A stretch of DNA of 64,000 nucleotides from Candidatus Pelagibacter communis (GCF_001180165.1 NZ_CVSQ01000017.1:1-64000), one strand, 5' to 3'. Counted from the stretch's first letter, positions 54,771 through 64,000 are shown. The notes: generated by a model from the letters alone, not told the origin. Made by a program: numbers and translations.

Positions 54771-56070
54771 GTTTTGCAGTTTCATTAACTGGATTTTCAT
54801 CAAGTGTTGCAGGTGTATCGGGGTCTAGTTCTAGTCCAGCAGGCGTAATAGTTGCTGGAACAGGTGTAAAAGTAGAATCTGGATTATCTACAGTTTCTCT
54901 AATTCTCATTCTGTATAAACCGAATGCACCAATTAAAGCGTGAGCTAAAATTAAAAAAACAAAAAATCCATTTAATCCAAACCATTCCATAAATAATGAA
55001 CATAAAATTGGACCACTGATAGCTCCAACACCAAATATTAATTGTAATCCACCTCCAGCTGCAACAAATTTTGATTTAGGAACAAAATCATTTGTATGTG
55101 CAAGATTAAGTGAAAATAAAGGTAAACATAAACTTGAATATAGTCCTACTGCAATGAAGAATACTATTTTTTTAAATGCAAGTTCATCCATGTAGTAAAT
55201 ATTTTGGATAGGATCATTTGAAGTTAAAATTGATAGTAATGCTAAAGCAGAACTTCCGAAAGTAGTAACAACGATTACTCTTCTTCTATCGTATTGATCT
55301 GAAAAATATCCAATGGGTCCTTGGCCAAGTACACCAGCAATTGTTGCTATAAATAATAAAATTGAAGTTTCAAATAGAGTAAATTTAGCAAGTGTTGCAT
55401 AAACAGATATTAAAGAAAAAAATGCAGCGTGAATAACTCCAGTAAAAAAAGAACTAAACGTTCCAAGAGGAGATATTTCATACAATTCTTTAATACTTAT
55501 TGTTTCTATTTTTTTAAACTTAGGAGCTGGTCTTTTGGTTAATAAAATTGGAACAAGTGCTAAAGATAAAAGAATAGATACCAAAATAAAAGGCTCATAT
55601 GCTTTTGGCTCACTTAAGTTAAGAAGCAACATTCCTACTGCTAGTCCAAAATAAATTACCATCATGTAAGCAGATAATAATTGACCTCTATTTTTATTAG
55701 TTGCTCTATCATTCAACCAACTTTCTGTTACGACATAACAACTAACCAAACTAATACCAGTTATAAATCTGCTGATAGTCCACATAAATGGATTTACATA
55801 AACTACTGCAAGCAGCGCACTAAGTGATGCAAGTGATGCAAAAGCTGCAAAAACTCTAATGTGACCTACTTTAGATACAAAGTTTGGAGTGGTTTTAGAG
55901 CCAATAAAGTAACCAATGTAATAACCTGACATAAATATACCAGTTGTAAAAACACTAAAGTCCTCAAGCACAGAACGAATACCCATGATTTGCATTTGCA
56001 ATCCATGAGCTATCATCATGGTTCCAATACCTATAAATAGAGCCCAAGACTTTTTTACTTCTTTTTGCAT
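54763..56070 (-). CDS. Major facilitator superfamily transporter
   Basis: This 435-residue transporter has twelve predicted membrane helices and the cytoplasmic loop signature GYFSDQYDRRRVIV between helices 8 and 9, with SKVGHIRVFAAFA after helix 2. It resembles YcaD-type small-solute exporters/importers. A hydrophilic, proline- and threonine-rich tail of about 45 residues follows the last helix. It is the last gene of the minus-strand run that begins with the RND protein. The substrate is unknown. Confidence 0.88.
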   Translation of the reverse strand: MQKEVKKSWALFIGIGTMMIAHGLQMQIMGIRSVLEDFSVFTTGIFMSGYYIGYFIGSKTTPNFVSKVGHIRVFAAFASLASLSALLAVVYVNPFMWTISRFITGISLVSCYVVTESWLNDRATNKNRGQLLSAYMMVIYFGLAVGMLLLNLSEPKAYEPFILVSILLSLALVPILLTKRPAPKFKKIETISIKELYEISPLGTFSSFFTGVIHAAFFSLISVYATLAKFTLFETSILLFIATIAGVLGQGPIGYFSDQYDRRRVIVVTTFGSSALALLSILTSNDPIQNIYYMDELAFKKIVFFIAVGLYSSLCLPLFSLNLAHTNDFVPKSKFVAAGGGLQLIFGVGAISGPILCSLFMEWFGLNGFFVFLILAHALIGAFGLYRMRIRETVDNPDSTFTPVPATITPAGLELDPDTPATLDENPVNETAKLN

Positions 56071-56099
56071 ATTTAGTTTTTAAGTTTAATAATTTCTGG

Positions 56100-56975
56100 C
56101 TACGTAGTTTTGGTTTGTGTTTTTTTTATGGCCAGTAAAGAATGAATTGCTATCGTAATAATGATAACGATACCTCCATAGATAGTCTCGTTAGAGGGCT
56201 GTTCTTTAATAACCATCCAAACCCATATCGGTCCAAGAATAGTCTCTAATAAGAAAAATAGATTAACTTCAGCTGCAGTTATAAATCTTGGTGCTATGGT
56301 GACTAAAACAAATGGTATGGCTACACACATTACACACATTAAGGGTATATAAAAAAGATCGTTTCCTACTAATGCAAAGTCTTTAACGAAGAAAAAGGCA
56401 AATATAGCAACGCAAGATTTTCCAATTACAGCAGCAGGTACTAAATCGGTAGATTTTGCATATCTTGCAATGTTTGCGTTACAGGCTAATCCAAAAGAAG
56501 TGATTAAACCAAACATATCTCCATAAAAATTGCCAAGACTTAAAGAGTCGTAAAAAATATAAACACAAGCAATGAAGGTAATTATTATAGCAACCCAAGT
56601 TTTATTATCTGGTTTTTCTTTTAAGAAAATAGCTCCTAAGATTGCTGATAACATTGGTGCAAGAGCTACCATCAATAAAGTGTTTGCTACATTAGTATTT
56701 TGAATTGAAATAATAAAAGTAATATTACAAATAGAAAAACTAATTACATAAAAAATCCCTGGGTAACCAATTTTAAACAAAGCTTTTAAGAAATTATTTT
56801 TATAAAATAAAAGAAGACCAACTAAAACTACTAAAAATGGTATTGCCCCTCGGTAAAAAAGCATTCCCCAAGTATCAATATTTGATAATCTAATTAGTAA
56901 AGAATCTGGAGTTATAAACATAACTCCTATAAAAGCCATCAATGAACCTTTTTGTTGATCGGTTAAATTGTTCAC
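56100..56975 (-). CDS. EamA/DMT-family transporter next to gshB
   Basis: This 291-residue protein has ten helices in two EamA repeats (MAFIGVMFITPDSLLIRLSNIDTWGMLFYRGA and LLETILGPIWVWMVIKEQPSNETIYGG). Its start overlaps the gshB stop by 4 bases, so it is co-translated with the glutathione genes. Thiol or amino acid export is one possibility, but the sequence does not reveal the substrate. It is the third DMT gene in the window. Confidence 0.87.
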   Translation of the reverse strand: MNNLTDQQKGSLMAFIGVMFITPDSLLIRLSNIDTWGMLFYRGAIPFLVVLVGLLLFYKNNFLKALFKIGYPGIFYVISFSICNITFIISIQNTNVANTLLMVALAPMLSAILGAIFLKEKPDNKTWVAIIITFIACVYIFYDSLSLGNFYGDMFGLITSFGLACNANIARYAKSTDLVPAAVIGKSCVAIFAFFFVKDFALVGNDLFYIPLMCVMCVAIPFVLVTIAPRFITAAEVNLFFLLETILGPIWVWMVIKEQPSNETIYGGIVIIITIAIHSLLAIKKTQTKTT

Positions 56976-57898
56976 GCTTTAAGCTCTTTCCAAAAAGTTT
57001 TAGCTAAATTTCTTCCTGATAGATCATAAAGTGTTTTAAGTCCAGTTGGAGAGGTAACATTAATATCTCCATTGAGTTTTTGATCTATAAAATCAATTCC
57101 TGCAAAAAAAATATTTTCTTTTTTTAAATCTTTTGCAATTAGTTTTGAAATTTTAATTTCTTTACTTGTTAATTTTATATTAGTGGGTTTTGCTCCTTTA
57201 CTCATATTGCTTAAAATAGAACCTTTTTTTGGAACTCTTGAAATTGCACCGCATACTTTCCCATTAATAATAAAAACCCTTTTATCTCCGTTACTTATTT
57301 TAGGAAGAAATTTTTGGCACATTATATGATCATGTTTTTTTATAAATTTATTAATTAATTTTGAATTAAATTTAGTAAGTAAATGAATATCATTTCCACT
57401 GAAACTATGGATGGGCTTTAAAATAACTTTTTTGTTTTTTTGGAAAAATTTTTTAATTTCATCCATATTTTGAGTAAAAATAGTAGCTGGCATGTATTTT
57501 TGATATTTAGATGAATACAATTTTTCAGAAATATTCCTTACTGAAGTAGGGTTGTTAATTATTTTAACTTTAGTCTTAATTGTATCTAAAATGTAAGTTG
57601 TTGAAATATACTCAAGATTAAAAGGTGGATCTTGGCGAATAAGAATAAATTTACATTTTGTTAAGTCTAGATTTTGTTTTTTTGTAATTTTATAGAATTT
57701 TTTATTGCTATAGTTAAATTTAATAAAAAAACCCTTAGCTGTAACTTTTGAATTAACAACTGATAAGTCTTTTGGATCGTAATAGAAAATTTTATATTTT
57801 TTGTTCTGAATTTCGTTAGCTAAAAAAACACTTGTATCCGTTAAAGGATTTAGTTTAGAAGGATGATTTCCTTGAACAGCAACAATTTTATTTATCAT
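56972..57898 (-). CDS. gshB: Glutathione synthetase (ATP-grasp)
   Basis: GshB joins gamma-glutamylcysteine with glycine using ATP. The protein (308 residues) shows FILIRQDPPFNLEYISTTYILD and INNPTSVRNISEKLYSSKY, matching the substrate-binding region of bacterial GshB, and KVILKPIHSFSGNDIHLL and VFIINGKVCGAISRVPKKGS for ATP binding. It overlaps gshA by 11 bases, so the two steps of glutathione synthesis are coupled. Confidence 0.92.
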   Translation of the reverse strand: MINKIVAVQGNHPSKLNPLTDTSVFLANEIQNKKYKIFYYDPKDLSVVNSKVTAKGFFIKFNYSNKKFYKITKKQNLDLTKCKFILIRQDPPFNLEYISTTYILDTIKTKVKIINNPTSVRNISEKLYSSKYQKYMPATIFTQNMDEIKKFFQKNKKVILKPIHSFSGNDIHLLTKFNSKLINKFIKKHDHIMCQKFLPKISNGDKRVFIINGKVCGAISRVPKKGSILSNMSKGAKPTNIKLTSKEIKISKLIAKDLKKENIFFAGIDFIDQKLNGDINVTSPTGLKTLYDLSGRNLAKTFWKELKA

Positions 57899-59183
57899 AC
57901 AATTCGTCTAAATTTTCGTTTTTTGAAAATTTACTAATCATATGATCTGCGTTTGTTGTCTTATTATCAATTACTTTTTGTAGATGGTTTAGGAATACAG
58001 TCTCGTTATTCCCTTTTTTACTTAAAACATCTCTATTCTCTAAACCTTTTCTTGAAAGATCTAAAAGTGTAGATGACCAATAAAGAAGATCTTTACCCAT
58101 TAATTGAGTGTTAAATCCCTTTAGTGGCGCCTCTAGATAAGCGTTAATTATTTTATCGATCTCCCATGTTGAAATTAGTTCATAAACTTCATCTAAATTT
58201 CCATAAAGCATGCCTATATTGAAAGCTGGTCCTGCACATAAACAATCCCAACCACAGGTATCCATTGATCTTAATTCAATATATTTCTTAACTCTGTTTT
58301 CTGTAAATATTGTGCTTAAGTGAGTTGTTAAGTCTGCTTCAGTTGGAAGTCTATTTCCAATTTTTTGGATTTTTCTTTCCATAAAATCTTTAAAAATATA
58401 TTTCCTTCCTGAAATATACTGATCTTTATGTTGTATAAATAATATAGGAAAATTAATTACAAAATCTGCATATTTTTCAAAATTCATATTTTCAAAAAAT
58501 AATTTAGGCAATCCACCTCTGGAAGTACTTTGCCATACTTTAGATCTATAAGATAAATAGTTGCTATTTTTTTTCTCCACAATTGAGGAATTCGCAAATA
58601 AAGCAATGGCAATAGGTACTATTGAGTTTGCTACTCTGAACTTTTTAACAAAATCTTCTTCTGAGCTATAATCTATATTTAATTGTGTACCACATGTTCG
58701 ATACATCATGTCCAAACTAAGTTCGCCACCTAGAGGCATATCCTTAGTCATCAGTTCATATCGTTGTTTAGGATTGTTTGGGATTTCACTTAATTTAGAT
58801 ATTGGATCGAATCCTGCACTAACAATTTTAATATCTAATTTTTTTGTAACTTGTTTTAATTCAAATAAATAGTCTTGTGACTCTGCACAAGCTTCGTGCA
58901 TATGATTTAATTTATCTCCTGATAATTCTATCTGATTACCTGGTTCAAGAGTTATATTTTTTCCACCTTTATTAAGAGCAATGATATTTTCTTTTTCAAA
59001 AACTGGATTCCAGCCAAATTCAAGCAGGGCTGTAAACATTTCTTTTATTTTTGAATAATCAATTCTTTTATTGTTCGAATTATTAAATAAAAACTTTTCA
59101 TGCTCGATCCCAATTTTGAAATTTTTGGACTCTTTAATACCTGATTTAAAATAATTTATAATTTTTTCTTTTGAATCAATCAT
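57888..59183 (-). CDS. gshA: Glutamate-cysteine ligase (plant/alphaproteobacterial type)
   Basis: GshA makes gamma-glutamylcysteine. The 431-residue protein begins with the family's FKIGIEHEKFLFN and has ITLEPGNQIELSGDKLNHMHEACAE, MYRTCGTQLNIDYSSEEDFVKKFRVA, RSKVWQSTSRGGLP and YIELRSMDTCG, as in the GCS2 branch shared by plants and alphaproteobacteria, not E. coli GshA. It is downstream of the HD-domain gene and directly upstream of gshB. Confidence 0.94.
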   Translation of the reverse strand: MIDSKEKIINYFKSGIKESKNFKIGIEHEKFLFNNSNNKRIDYSKIKEMFTALLEFGWNPVFEKENIIALNKGGKNITLEPGNQIELSGDKLNHMHEACAESQDYLFELKQVTKKLDIKIVSAGFDPISKLSEIPNNPKQRYELMTKDMPLGGELSLDMMYRTCGTQLNIDYSSEEDFVKKFRVANSIVPIAIALFANSSIVEKKNSNYLSYRSKVWQSTSRGGLPKLFFENMNFEKYADFVINFPILFIQHKDQYISGRKYIFKDFMERKIQKIGNRLPTEADLTTHLSTIFTENRVKKYIELRSMDTCGWDCLCAGPAFNIGMLYGNLDEVYELISTWEIDKIINAYLEAPLKGFNTQLMGKDLLYWSSTLLDLSRKGLENRDVLSKKGNNETVFLNHLQKVIDNKTTNADHMISKFSKNENLDELYDK

Positions 59184-59212
59184 GCGCTGTAAGTAGTGAT
59201 TTATATCTAAAT

Positions 59213-59770
59213 TTAAAGATAATAATAAGGCTCTTTTGCGAATATTTTTTTAACTAATGGCTTAAAATCTTCCAAAGTCATACTTTTGTAATTAGGGTCA
59301 AAAGAGCATTGGTCATATTTTTCACAAAAATCTATCGTGTCTTGATAATACTTGTGGTCTTTAAATATATCTCTTGCATTTCTATCACCCCCTAAATGAT
59401 GAGCGCTGTAGTAAGTTTGAAAAAGACCATGGTGTAGAATAATCCAATAAGTTCTTTCTGAAACATAAGGTCTTAGTATAGATGCAGCATATTGAGAATG
59501 ATTCATTGGCGCTAAATCGTCTCCAATATCATGTAATAAAGTTGCAACAACCATTTCATCACTTTCTTTATTTTTAAAAGCTCTTGTTGCTGCTTGTAAG
59601 GAGTGTTCTAGTCTAGTGATTTTGTAACCTTCTAAAGTTGTAGTTTGTTTAGATAAATAATTTAAAACTCTCTCAGCTGTTTGTCTTTCAAAGTTTTTCT
59701 CAAATTTTTCAAGAAGCTCATAATCTTCCTTAGTTCCATTTTTCATTTCAGTAAAATTTACTGTTTTCAT
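59213..59770 (-). CDS. HD-domain protein, probable PhnZ-like di-iron oxygenase family
   Basis: This 185-residue protein has the HD fold in the arrangement of PhnZ and its relatives. The six candidate metal ligands are all present and correctly ordered: His56 (RLEHSLQ), His80-Asp81 (LLHDIG), His91 (NHSQYAA), His113 or His114 (ILHHGL) and Asp153 (KYDQCSF). PhnZ's Tyr/Glu pair ten and seven residues before the first His is not conserved at that spacing; here a Glu is at -9 and a Tyr at -7. It may oxidise a phosphonate or other small substrate, or may be a phosphohydrolase. It lies between purF and gshA. Confidence 0.75.
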   Translation of the reverse strand: MKTVNFTEMKNGTKEDYELLEKFEKNFERQTAERVLNYLSKQTTTLEGYKITRLEHSLQAATRAFKNKESDEMVVATLLHDIGDDLAPMNHSQYAASILRPYVSERTYWIILHHGLFQTYYSAHHLGGDRNARDIFKDHKYYQDTIDFCEKYDQCSFDPNYKSMTLEDFKPLVKKIFAKEPYYYL

Positions 59771-59773
59771 AAC

Positions 59774-61255
59774 TTAATTGTTTGATCCAGTACTTAGTAA
59801 AGATAACTGAGTTATTTTATTATCTCCTAATTCATCCACTAATTTAACAGGGTATTCACCTGTGAAATAATGATCTGTTAATTGTGGATATGTTTCATTT
59901 CTTTTTTCAAAACCAATTGCTTTATACAAACCCTCAATTGACAAAAATCTCAAAGTTTTAGCTCCAATATATTCGCAAATTTCATCATTTGTTTTATTTG
60001 CTGCTAACAATTCCTTTTTTGTAGGTGTGTCTACACCATAGAAATCTGGGTATCTTATTTCAGGGCACGCAATTTTAACATGAACTTCTTTTGCACCAGC
60101 GTCGTAAAGCATTTTAACTATTTTATAAGATGTGGTTCCCCGGACAAGTGAGTCATCAATTAGAATTATTTTTTTATTTTTAATTGTTGTTTGATTAGCA
60201 TTTAATTTTAATTTGACACCCAAACTCCTAATTTTTTGGCTTGGTTCTATGAAAGTTCTTCCAACATAATGATTTCTAATTAAACCATGTTCAAAGTTCA
60301 TTTTCAATTCTTGAGCAAAACCCATAGCAGCAGCATTTCCAGAGTCTGGGACTGGAACAACTATATCAGCATCAGTATCATTTTCTTTTGCAAGTTCTCT
60401 ACCGATGTTTTTTCTATGCTCATATGCTGTTTTTCCTCCTATTAAACTGTCTGGTCTTGAAAAATAAATATATTCAAATACGCAAGGTCTAACTTTTTTA
60501 GCAGGGAAGGGCTTAATACTTTTCAGTTTGTTATTTTCAATTAAAACTATCTCTCCATTTTCAACTTCCCTAACAAATTTAGCACCAATAATGTCAAATG
60601 CACAAGTTTCAGATGCTAAGACATAACTATTGCCAAGCTTACCAATTACTAGCGGTCTAATCCCGTAAGGATCTCTAACTCCAATTAAAGAGTTTTGAGT
60701 TAACATCACTAATGCATAGCCACCTTGAATTTGAAAAATTGCATCAATTACTTTATCAATTGTTTTTGGTCTCTTTGATTTAGCAATTAATTGAACAATC
60801 GTTTCAGTATCTGAGGTAGTGTAAAATATAGCTCCATCTTCAACTAATTTATTTCTTAAAGCAATTGAATTAGTAAGATTTCCATTATGTGCAACTCCAA
60901 TTCCACCAGCATTGGTATCAGCAAAAAAGGGCTGAATGTTTCTTAATATATTGTTACCAGTTGTACTATATCTGTTATGGCCAATTGCATAATTTCCCTT
61001 AAGATTATTAAGTACCTTTTCTTTGTTGAAATTATCTCCAACTAAGCCAAATCTTTTTTCAGAATAATATTTTGCTCCATCAAAAGTAACTATTCCACAA
61101 CCTTCTTGACCTCTATGTTGAAGAGCATGTAATCCAAGTGCTGTTAGAGCTGAAGCATCTTTTGCATTGCTAATACCAAAAACTCCACATTCTTCCTTTA
61201 GTCTTGGATTATAGCTCTGTAATTTTTTCTTTAGAATCTTGATATGTTTTTTCAT
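59774..61255 (-). CDS. purF: Amidophosphoribosyltransferase
   Basis: PurF converts PRPP and glutamine to phosphoribosylamine, the first step of purine synthesis. After a 22-residue leader the catalytic Cys23 begins CGVFGISN, so the leader is presumably removed as a propeptide, and HALQHRGQEGCGIVTF follows. The PRPP-binding loop KIILIDDSLVRGTTSYKIV and the C-terminal domain are intact. The Ntn-hydrolase N terminus requires this processing. The start overlaps the cvpA gene by 47 bases, an unusually long overlap; the order cvpA-purF is widespread. Confidence 0.96.
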   Translation of the reverse strand: MKKHIKILKKKLQSYNPRLKEECGVFGISNAKDASALTALGLHALQHRGQEGCGIVTFDGAKYYSEKRFGLVGDNFNKEKVLNNLKGNYAIGHNRYSTTGNNILRNIQPFFADTNAGGIGVAHNGNLTNSIALRNKLVEDGAIFYTTSDTETIVQLIAKSKRPKTIDKVIDAIFQIQGGYALVMLTQNSLIGVRDPYGIRPLVIGKLGNSYVLASETCAFDIIGAKFVREVENGEIVLIENNKLKSIKPFPAKKVRPCVFEYIYFSRPDSLIGGKTAYEHRKNIGRELAKENDTDADIVVPVPDSGNAAAMGFAQELKMNFEHGLIRNHYVGRTFIEPSQKIRSLGVKLKLNANQTTIKNKKIILIDDSLVRGTTSYKIVKMLYDAGAKEVHVKIACPEIRYPDFYGVDTPTKKELLAANKTNDEICEYIGAKTLRFLSIEGLYKAIGFEKRNETYPQLTDHYFTGEYPVKLVDELGDNKITQLSLLSTGSNN

Positions 61256-61754
61256 TAGGAAATTCTTTTATCAGATAACTACTACCTTTTTCTAAATATG
61301 GAAAGACGTATGATTTGTCAAAATTTATTGGCCATTTATCATAATTATAAACAATATGAACACCTGAAAAGATACATACAGAAATAATGTAAGCTCTTAT
61401 AAAACCAAAAAAGAATCCAAATGTCGTATCTAAGCCACCGATTCCCGTATATCTGACTGCTTTACTGATTCCTTTATTAATTAACAAAACCAAAAAGATA
61501 ACGACCACAAATATTATTATTCCTAGACCAACATCAAGCACATACTCATTATCAATTATGTCTTTTACATAGGGTTTAATTTTTGGAAATAGAATTAATG
61601 TAATTATGTATGCCAGCAACCATTTAGCTATGGAGAGAATACTTAAAATGAAGCCCTTTTTGTAACAATTTATCAAAGAAAGAATTGTTAAAATTAAATA
61701 AATTAAATCAATTATTGATATTGCTTTATAAAAATCTTGTATGATTTCTAACAT
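61209..61754 (-). CDS. cvpA: CvpA family membrane protein
   Basis: This 181-residue integral membrane protein has about four helices and the CvpA opening (IDLIYLILTILSLINCYKKGFILSILSIAKWLLAYIITLILFP). It is commonly found upstream of purF, as here, and is named for colicin V production in E. coli; its real role is unclear. Its 3' end overlaps purF by 47 bases, and its ATG overlaps the stop of the RND protein by one base. Confidence 0.9.
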   Translation of the reverse strand: MLEIIQDFYKAISIIDLIYLILTILSLINCYKKGFILSILSIAKWLLAYIITLILFPKIKPYVKDIIDNEYVLDVGLGIIIFVVVIFLVLLINKGISKAVRYTGIGGLDTTFGFFFGFIRAYIISVCIFSGVHIVYNYDKWPINFDKSYVFPYLEKGSSYLIKEFPNEKTYQDSKEKITEL

Positions 61755-64000
61755 TAAGATGATTTGCCAAAAGGTTTAATAATTAAAATTAATGCAGGAA
61801 GTAGTGTTAATACCGATATCATAGCTAATAACATAGCAAGTCCTGTAAACACACCAAAATAAATTGTTGGGATAAACTTTGATAACACCAAAATTGAAAA
61901 ACCAAAAACAATCGTAATTGAAGTGTTTAGTATAGCAACACCAACCGTTGAATGACACGTTTTTAATGTTTTGTTGTAATCCTTTATTTTATTAAACTCC
62001 TCTTTAAATCTGTAAATATAGTGAATACTGTTATCTACTGCGATACCTATTGTAATTGCTGCAATAGTTATAGTCATCATATCTAACGGTATTCCTAACA
62101 ATCCAATTATTCCTAGTATAAAAAAAGCTGCAATAAAATTTGGAACAACACCAATTAATGACAGTTTTATATTTCTAAATAAGATTATGAACATTGAAAA
62201 TATTCCAATCATAACTAATCCCAATGTTAAAATTTGAGATTTAAATAAGCTTTGTAATAAATTGTTAAATAATATTAATACACCTGCTAATTTATAATCT
62301 TTTTCCTCTAAACCAAATTTGTCTTTTAGATCAAAATTAATTTTGTTAATTAAATCATTTCTTCTTAAATTTTCCTGCGAGTCTATTATTCTTAAACTAA
62401 TTCTAGCCTCATTATCTTTAATTGAAAGATAGGGGTCAATGATTTCAGTTTTAATACTTTCAGGAATTTTAGAGTAAAGCACTCCCATTTCTAAAGTACC
62501 TAAAGGCTTATTATTATTTAATTGAGTAGCAACCTCAATAATAGATGAAAAAGATAGAACTTTTCCAATTTCAGGTAAACTATCTAAGTAATTATGAACA
62601 GATGTAATTAGATCAATTTTATCTTTGGTAAACCAATATTTTTCATCATTAGCATCTTCTTCATCACCCCAATCGTCAAATTCATCGTCTTCCCCAGATT
62701 TTTTTACCTTTTCTTTCTTTGGAAACTTTATAATAACCTCTAAAGGAGTGGTTCCACCCAGCTCCTCATCTATAAGCTTCATACCCCTGTAAATTTCAGT
62801 ATTCTTATCAAAGTAATTTATAAAACTATTTTCAACTTCAAGCTTGCTTATGCCAACAATACTGAAAATTATAACTATTCCAGTTACCAAGAAAATTGAG
62901 TTTTTATTATTAAGAGAAATTATACTAAGTAAATTTGTAATTTTTGATTTCTGTTCTTTTTTAACAGTAATATTGTTTGTAGGTGCAAAGTTTAAAAGGG
63001 TAGGTAGTAGAGTAAATGTGATGATAAATGATGTAATTAGCCCAAAGGTCATCATCCAACCAAAATCAATAATAGGTTTTATTTCACTAAAAATTAAAGA
63101 TAAGAAAGCAAAAATTGTTGTTAGAACAGTATAAAGAATTGGCCAAAACATTTTTGAAGTGGTTAAAGAAATGATTTCAAAATTATTTTTTGATGGGAAA
63201 TCTTTTTTAAGTTGAAGAAACCTTGTGCTCATATGAATATTCATTGCCATTGTTAAAATTAACATAAGTGCAATAAAATTTGATGAGATAACTGTAACTT
63301 TCCATCCTAGCAATCCAAGCAATCCCATCATTATTATCACAGAAAAAAGACAACTGCTTATAGGAACCACAATCCAAAGAAGATTTCTAAAAACAACCCA
63401 TAAAGTAGCAATTATAAATAACAGAACTCCTAAACCAAAAACTATTATATCGCTTTTGATAAAAGTCATCATATCATCAGCAATCATTGGTATTCCTCCA
63501 AGATAAATCTTTCCAACATCCTCATAACTTTGAATAACTTGTCTAATTTCTAAAATATTCTGATGATTTTGTTTTTTGATTTGATCTTTTATTAGTTCAA
63601 CTTCTTCTTTTGATTTATTTTCTATCTCTTCTAATTTTTGAGACTGCTTAATGTTAACAATAATCCCACTAGTTTTACCATCTTCACTGATGACAAAATT
63701 TCTAAAAACAGGACTATTCAAAATCTCTTTAAAACCTCGATTTCTATCAACATCTTCATCTTTTAATGTTTTGAAGCTATCTAGTCTTTCTTGAAGGGGT
63801 GCATCAGAATTATTTAAAAGTGGAATATCTAATAAAGTAATTACACTATGAACCCAGTCAAGACTTTGAATTTTATATTTTAAACTTAATAAATTATTAA
63901 TTGATGAATCAGTTACCATTCCCTCATTTGGTGTATAGGTAAGAATTAAAAACTCTTTAGATCCATATCTTTCTGAAACTTCTTTCAAGTATGCTAAATC
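61754..64000 (-). CDS. RND/MMPL-family exporter, C-terminal part (5' end outside window)
   Basis: The frame stays open to the window edge at 64000 (a TTG at 63988 is internal), so the N terminus is missing. About 748 residues show two RND halves with clusters of membrane helices (IVFGLGVLLFIIATLWVVF, and SLIGVVPNFIAAFFILGIIGLLGIPLDMMTITIAAITIGIAVDNSIHYIYRFKEEF near the C terminus). The last block is typical of the exporter-type SSD/MMPL proteins. An acidic loop (EDDEFDDWGDEEDANDE) lies between. Lipid or hydrophobic compound export is the usual role. It is the first gene in this minus-strand run. Confidence 0.88.
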   Translation of the reverse strand, partial: DLAYLKEVSERYGSKEFLILTYTPNEGMVTDSSINNLLSLKYKIQSLDWVHSVITLLDIPLLNNSDAPLQERLDSFKTLKDEDVDRNRGFKEILNSPVFRNFVISEDGKTSGIIVNIKQSQKLEEIENKSKEEVELIKDQIKKQNHQNILEIRQVIQSYEDVGKIYLGGIPMIADDMMTFIKSDIIVFGLGVLLFIIATLWVVFRNLLWIVVPISSCLFSVIIMMGLLGLLGWKVTVISSNFIALMLILTMAMNIHMSTRFLQLKKDFPSKNNFEIISLTTSKMFWPILYTVLTTIFAFLSLIFSEIKPIIDFGWMMTFGLITSFIITFTLLPTLLNFAPTNNITVKKEQKSKITNLLSIISLNNKNSIFLVTGIVIIFSIVGISKLEVENSFINYFDKNTEIYRGMKLIDEELGGTTPLEVIIKFPKKEKVKKSGEDDEFDDWGDEEDANDEKYWFTKDKIDLITSVHNYLDSLPEIGKVLSFSSIIEVATQLNNNKPLGTLEMGVLYSKIPESIKTEIIDPYLSIKDNEARISLRIIDSQENLRRNDLINKINFDLKDKFGLEEKDYKLAGVLILFNNLLQSLFKSQILTLGLVMIGIFSMFIILFRNIKLSLIGVVPNFIAAFFILGIIGLLGIPLDMMTITIAAITIGIAVDNSIHYIYRFKEEFNKIKDYNKTLKTCHSTVGVAILNTSITIVFGFSILVLSKFIPTIYFGVFTGLAMLLAMISVLTLLPALILIIKPFGKSS

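Noticed and set aside
62844-63134. 96-codon + strand frame inside the RND gene
   Set aside because: It is the complement of the membrane-helix coding region, a common shadow effect, and has no supporting features.
1-64000. CRISPR arrays, insertion sequences, prophage or genomic island
   Set aside because: No repeated spacer-like units, transposase, integrase, or attachment-type repeats were seen; genes are continuous and similar in composition throughout.

Overview
The window is AT-rich (roughly 70% A+T by eye) and extremely compact. Genes are separated by a few bases or overlap, no gap exceeds about 200 bases, and there are no insertion sequences, prophage genes, CRISPR arrays, rRNAs or recognisable tRNAs. 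Short operons, alphaproteobacterial-type enzymes, the AT-rich code and the mix of glycine, one-carbon, DMT-transporter and streamlined purine genes point to a SAR11 (Pelagibacterales) alphaproteobacterium. This taxonomic call is an inference from style and gene content; there is no rRNA here to confirm it.

Layout. 1-3.5 kb: the end of a DUF1501 protein and two tandem exported serine hydrolases. 3.5-5.5 kb: umuD-umuC on the minus strand with a small Cys-tailed coiled-coil protein behind them and a repeat-rich promoter. 5.6-8.8 kb: small enzymes (VOC, GFA), a glycerate kinase and TolC. 8.8-14 kb: recA with a strong terminator, alaS, and convergent icd. 14-17 kb: phosphatidylethanolamine synthesis (psd, pssA), a glycosyltransferase-like gene and rlmE. 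17-20.2 kb: guaB (lacking CBS domains), a TPR protein and guaA. 20.2-26.2 kb: glyoxalase, MGMT-like protein, panB, TerC, TPR, the 5-oxoprolinase genes pxpA/B/C and a DMT transporter. 26.2-30.7 kb: a tandem glycine riboswitch followed by gcvT-gcvH-gcvP. 30.7-34.5 kb: a flavoprotein, DUF1365, Cfa and DUF3833 cluster on the same strand. 34.5-38.3 kb: SDR, TspO, a DadA/sarcosine-oxidase-like flavoenzyme and SelO. 38.3-46.3 kb: a formate dehydrogenase island (catalytic subunit, fused diaphorase subunit, FdhD, HPP protein, IscU/SufU-like protein) with divergent mobA-moeA. 46.4-50.7 kb: DMT transporter, creatinase, glycine amidinotransferase and threonine aldolase in one tight operon. 50.7-54.3 kb: two hypothetical proteins, two Gfo/Idh/MocA dehydrogenases and a PhyH-type dioxygenase. 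54.3-64 kb: MOSC, MFS, DMT, gshB-gshA, a PhnZ-like HD protein, purF, cvpA and a partial RND/MMPL exporter.

How the parts fit. A glycine/one-carbon theme runs through the middle. Creatinase would release sarcosine (or glycine, if it acts on guanidinoacetate), AGAT exchanges glycine and arginine for guanidinoacetate and ornithine, and threonine aldolase makes glycine. The flavoenzyme at 35.7 kb could demethylate an N-methyl amine. The riboswitch-controlled glycine cleavage system disposes of glycine, and NAD-linked formate dehydrogenase oxidises formate from the C1 pool. Most individual genes are familiar families. The unusual points are the AGAT-creatinase pairing, the minimal IMP dehydrogenase, the altered diaphorase subunit, the possible shared SOS-like box of recA and umuDC, and the HD-domain putative di-iron oxygenase.
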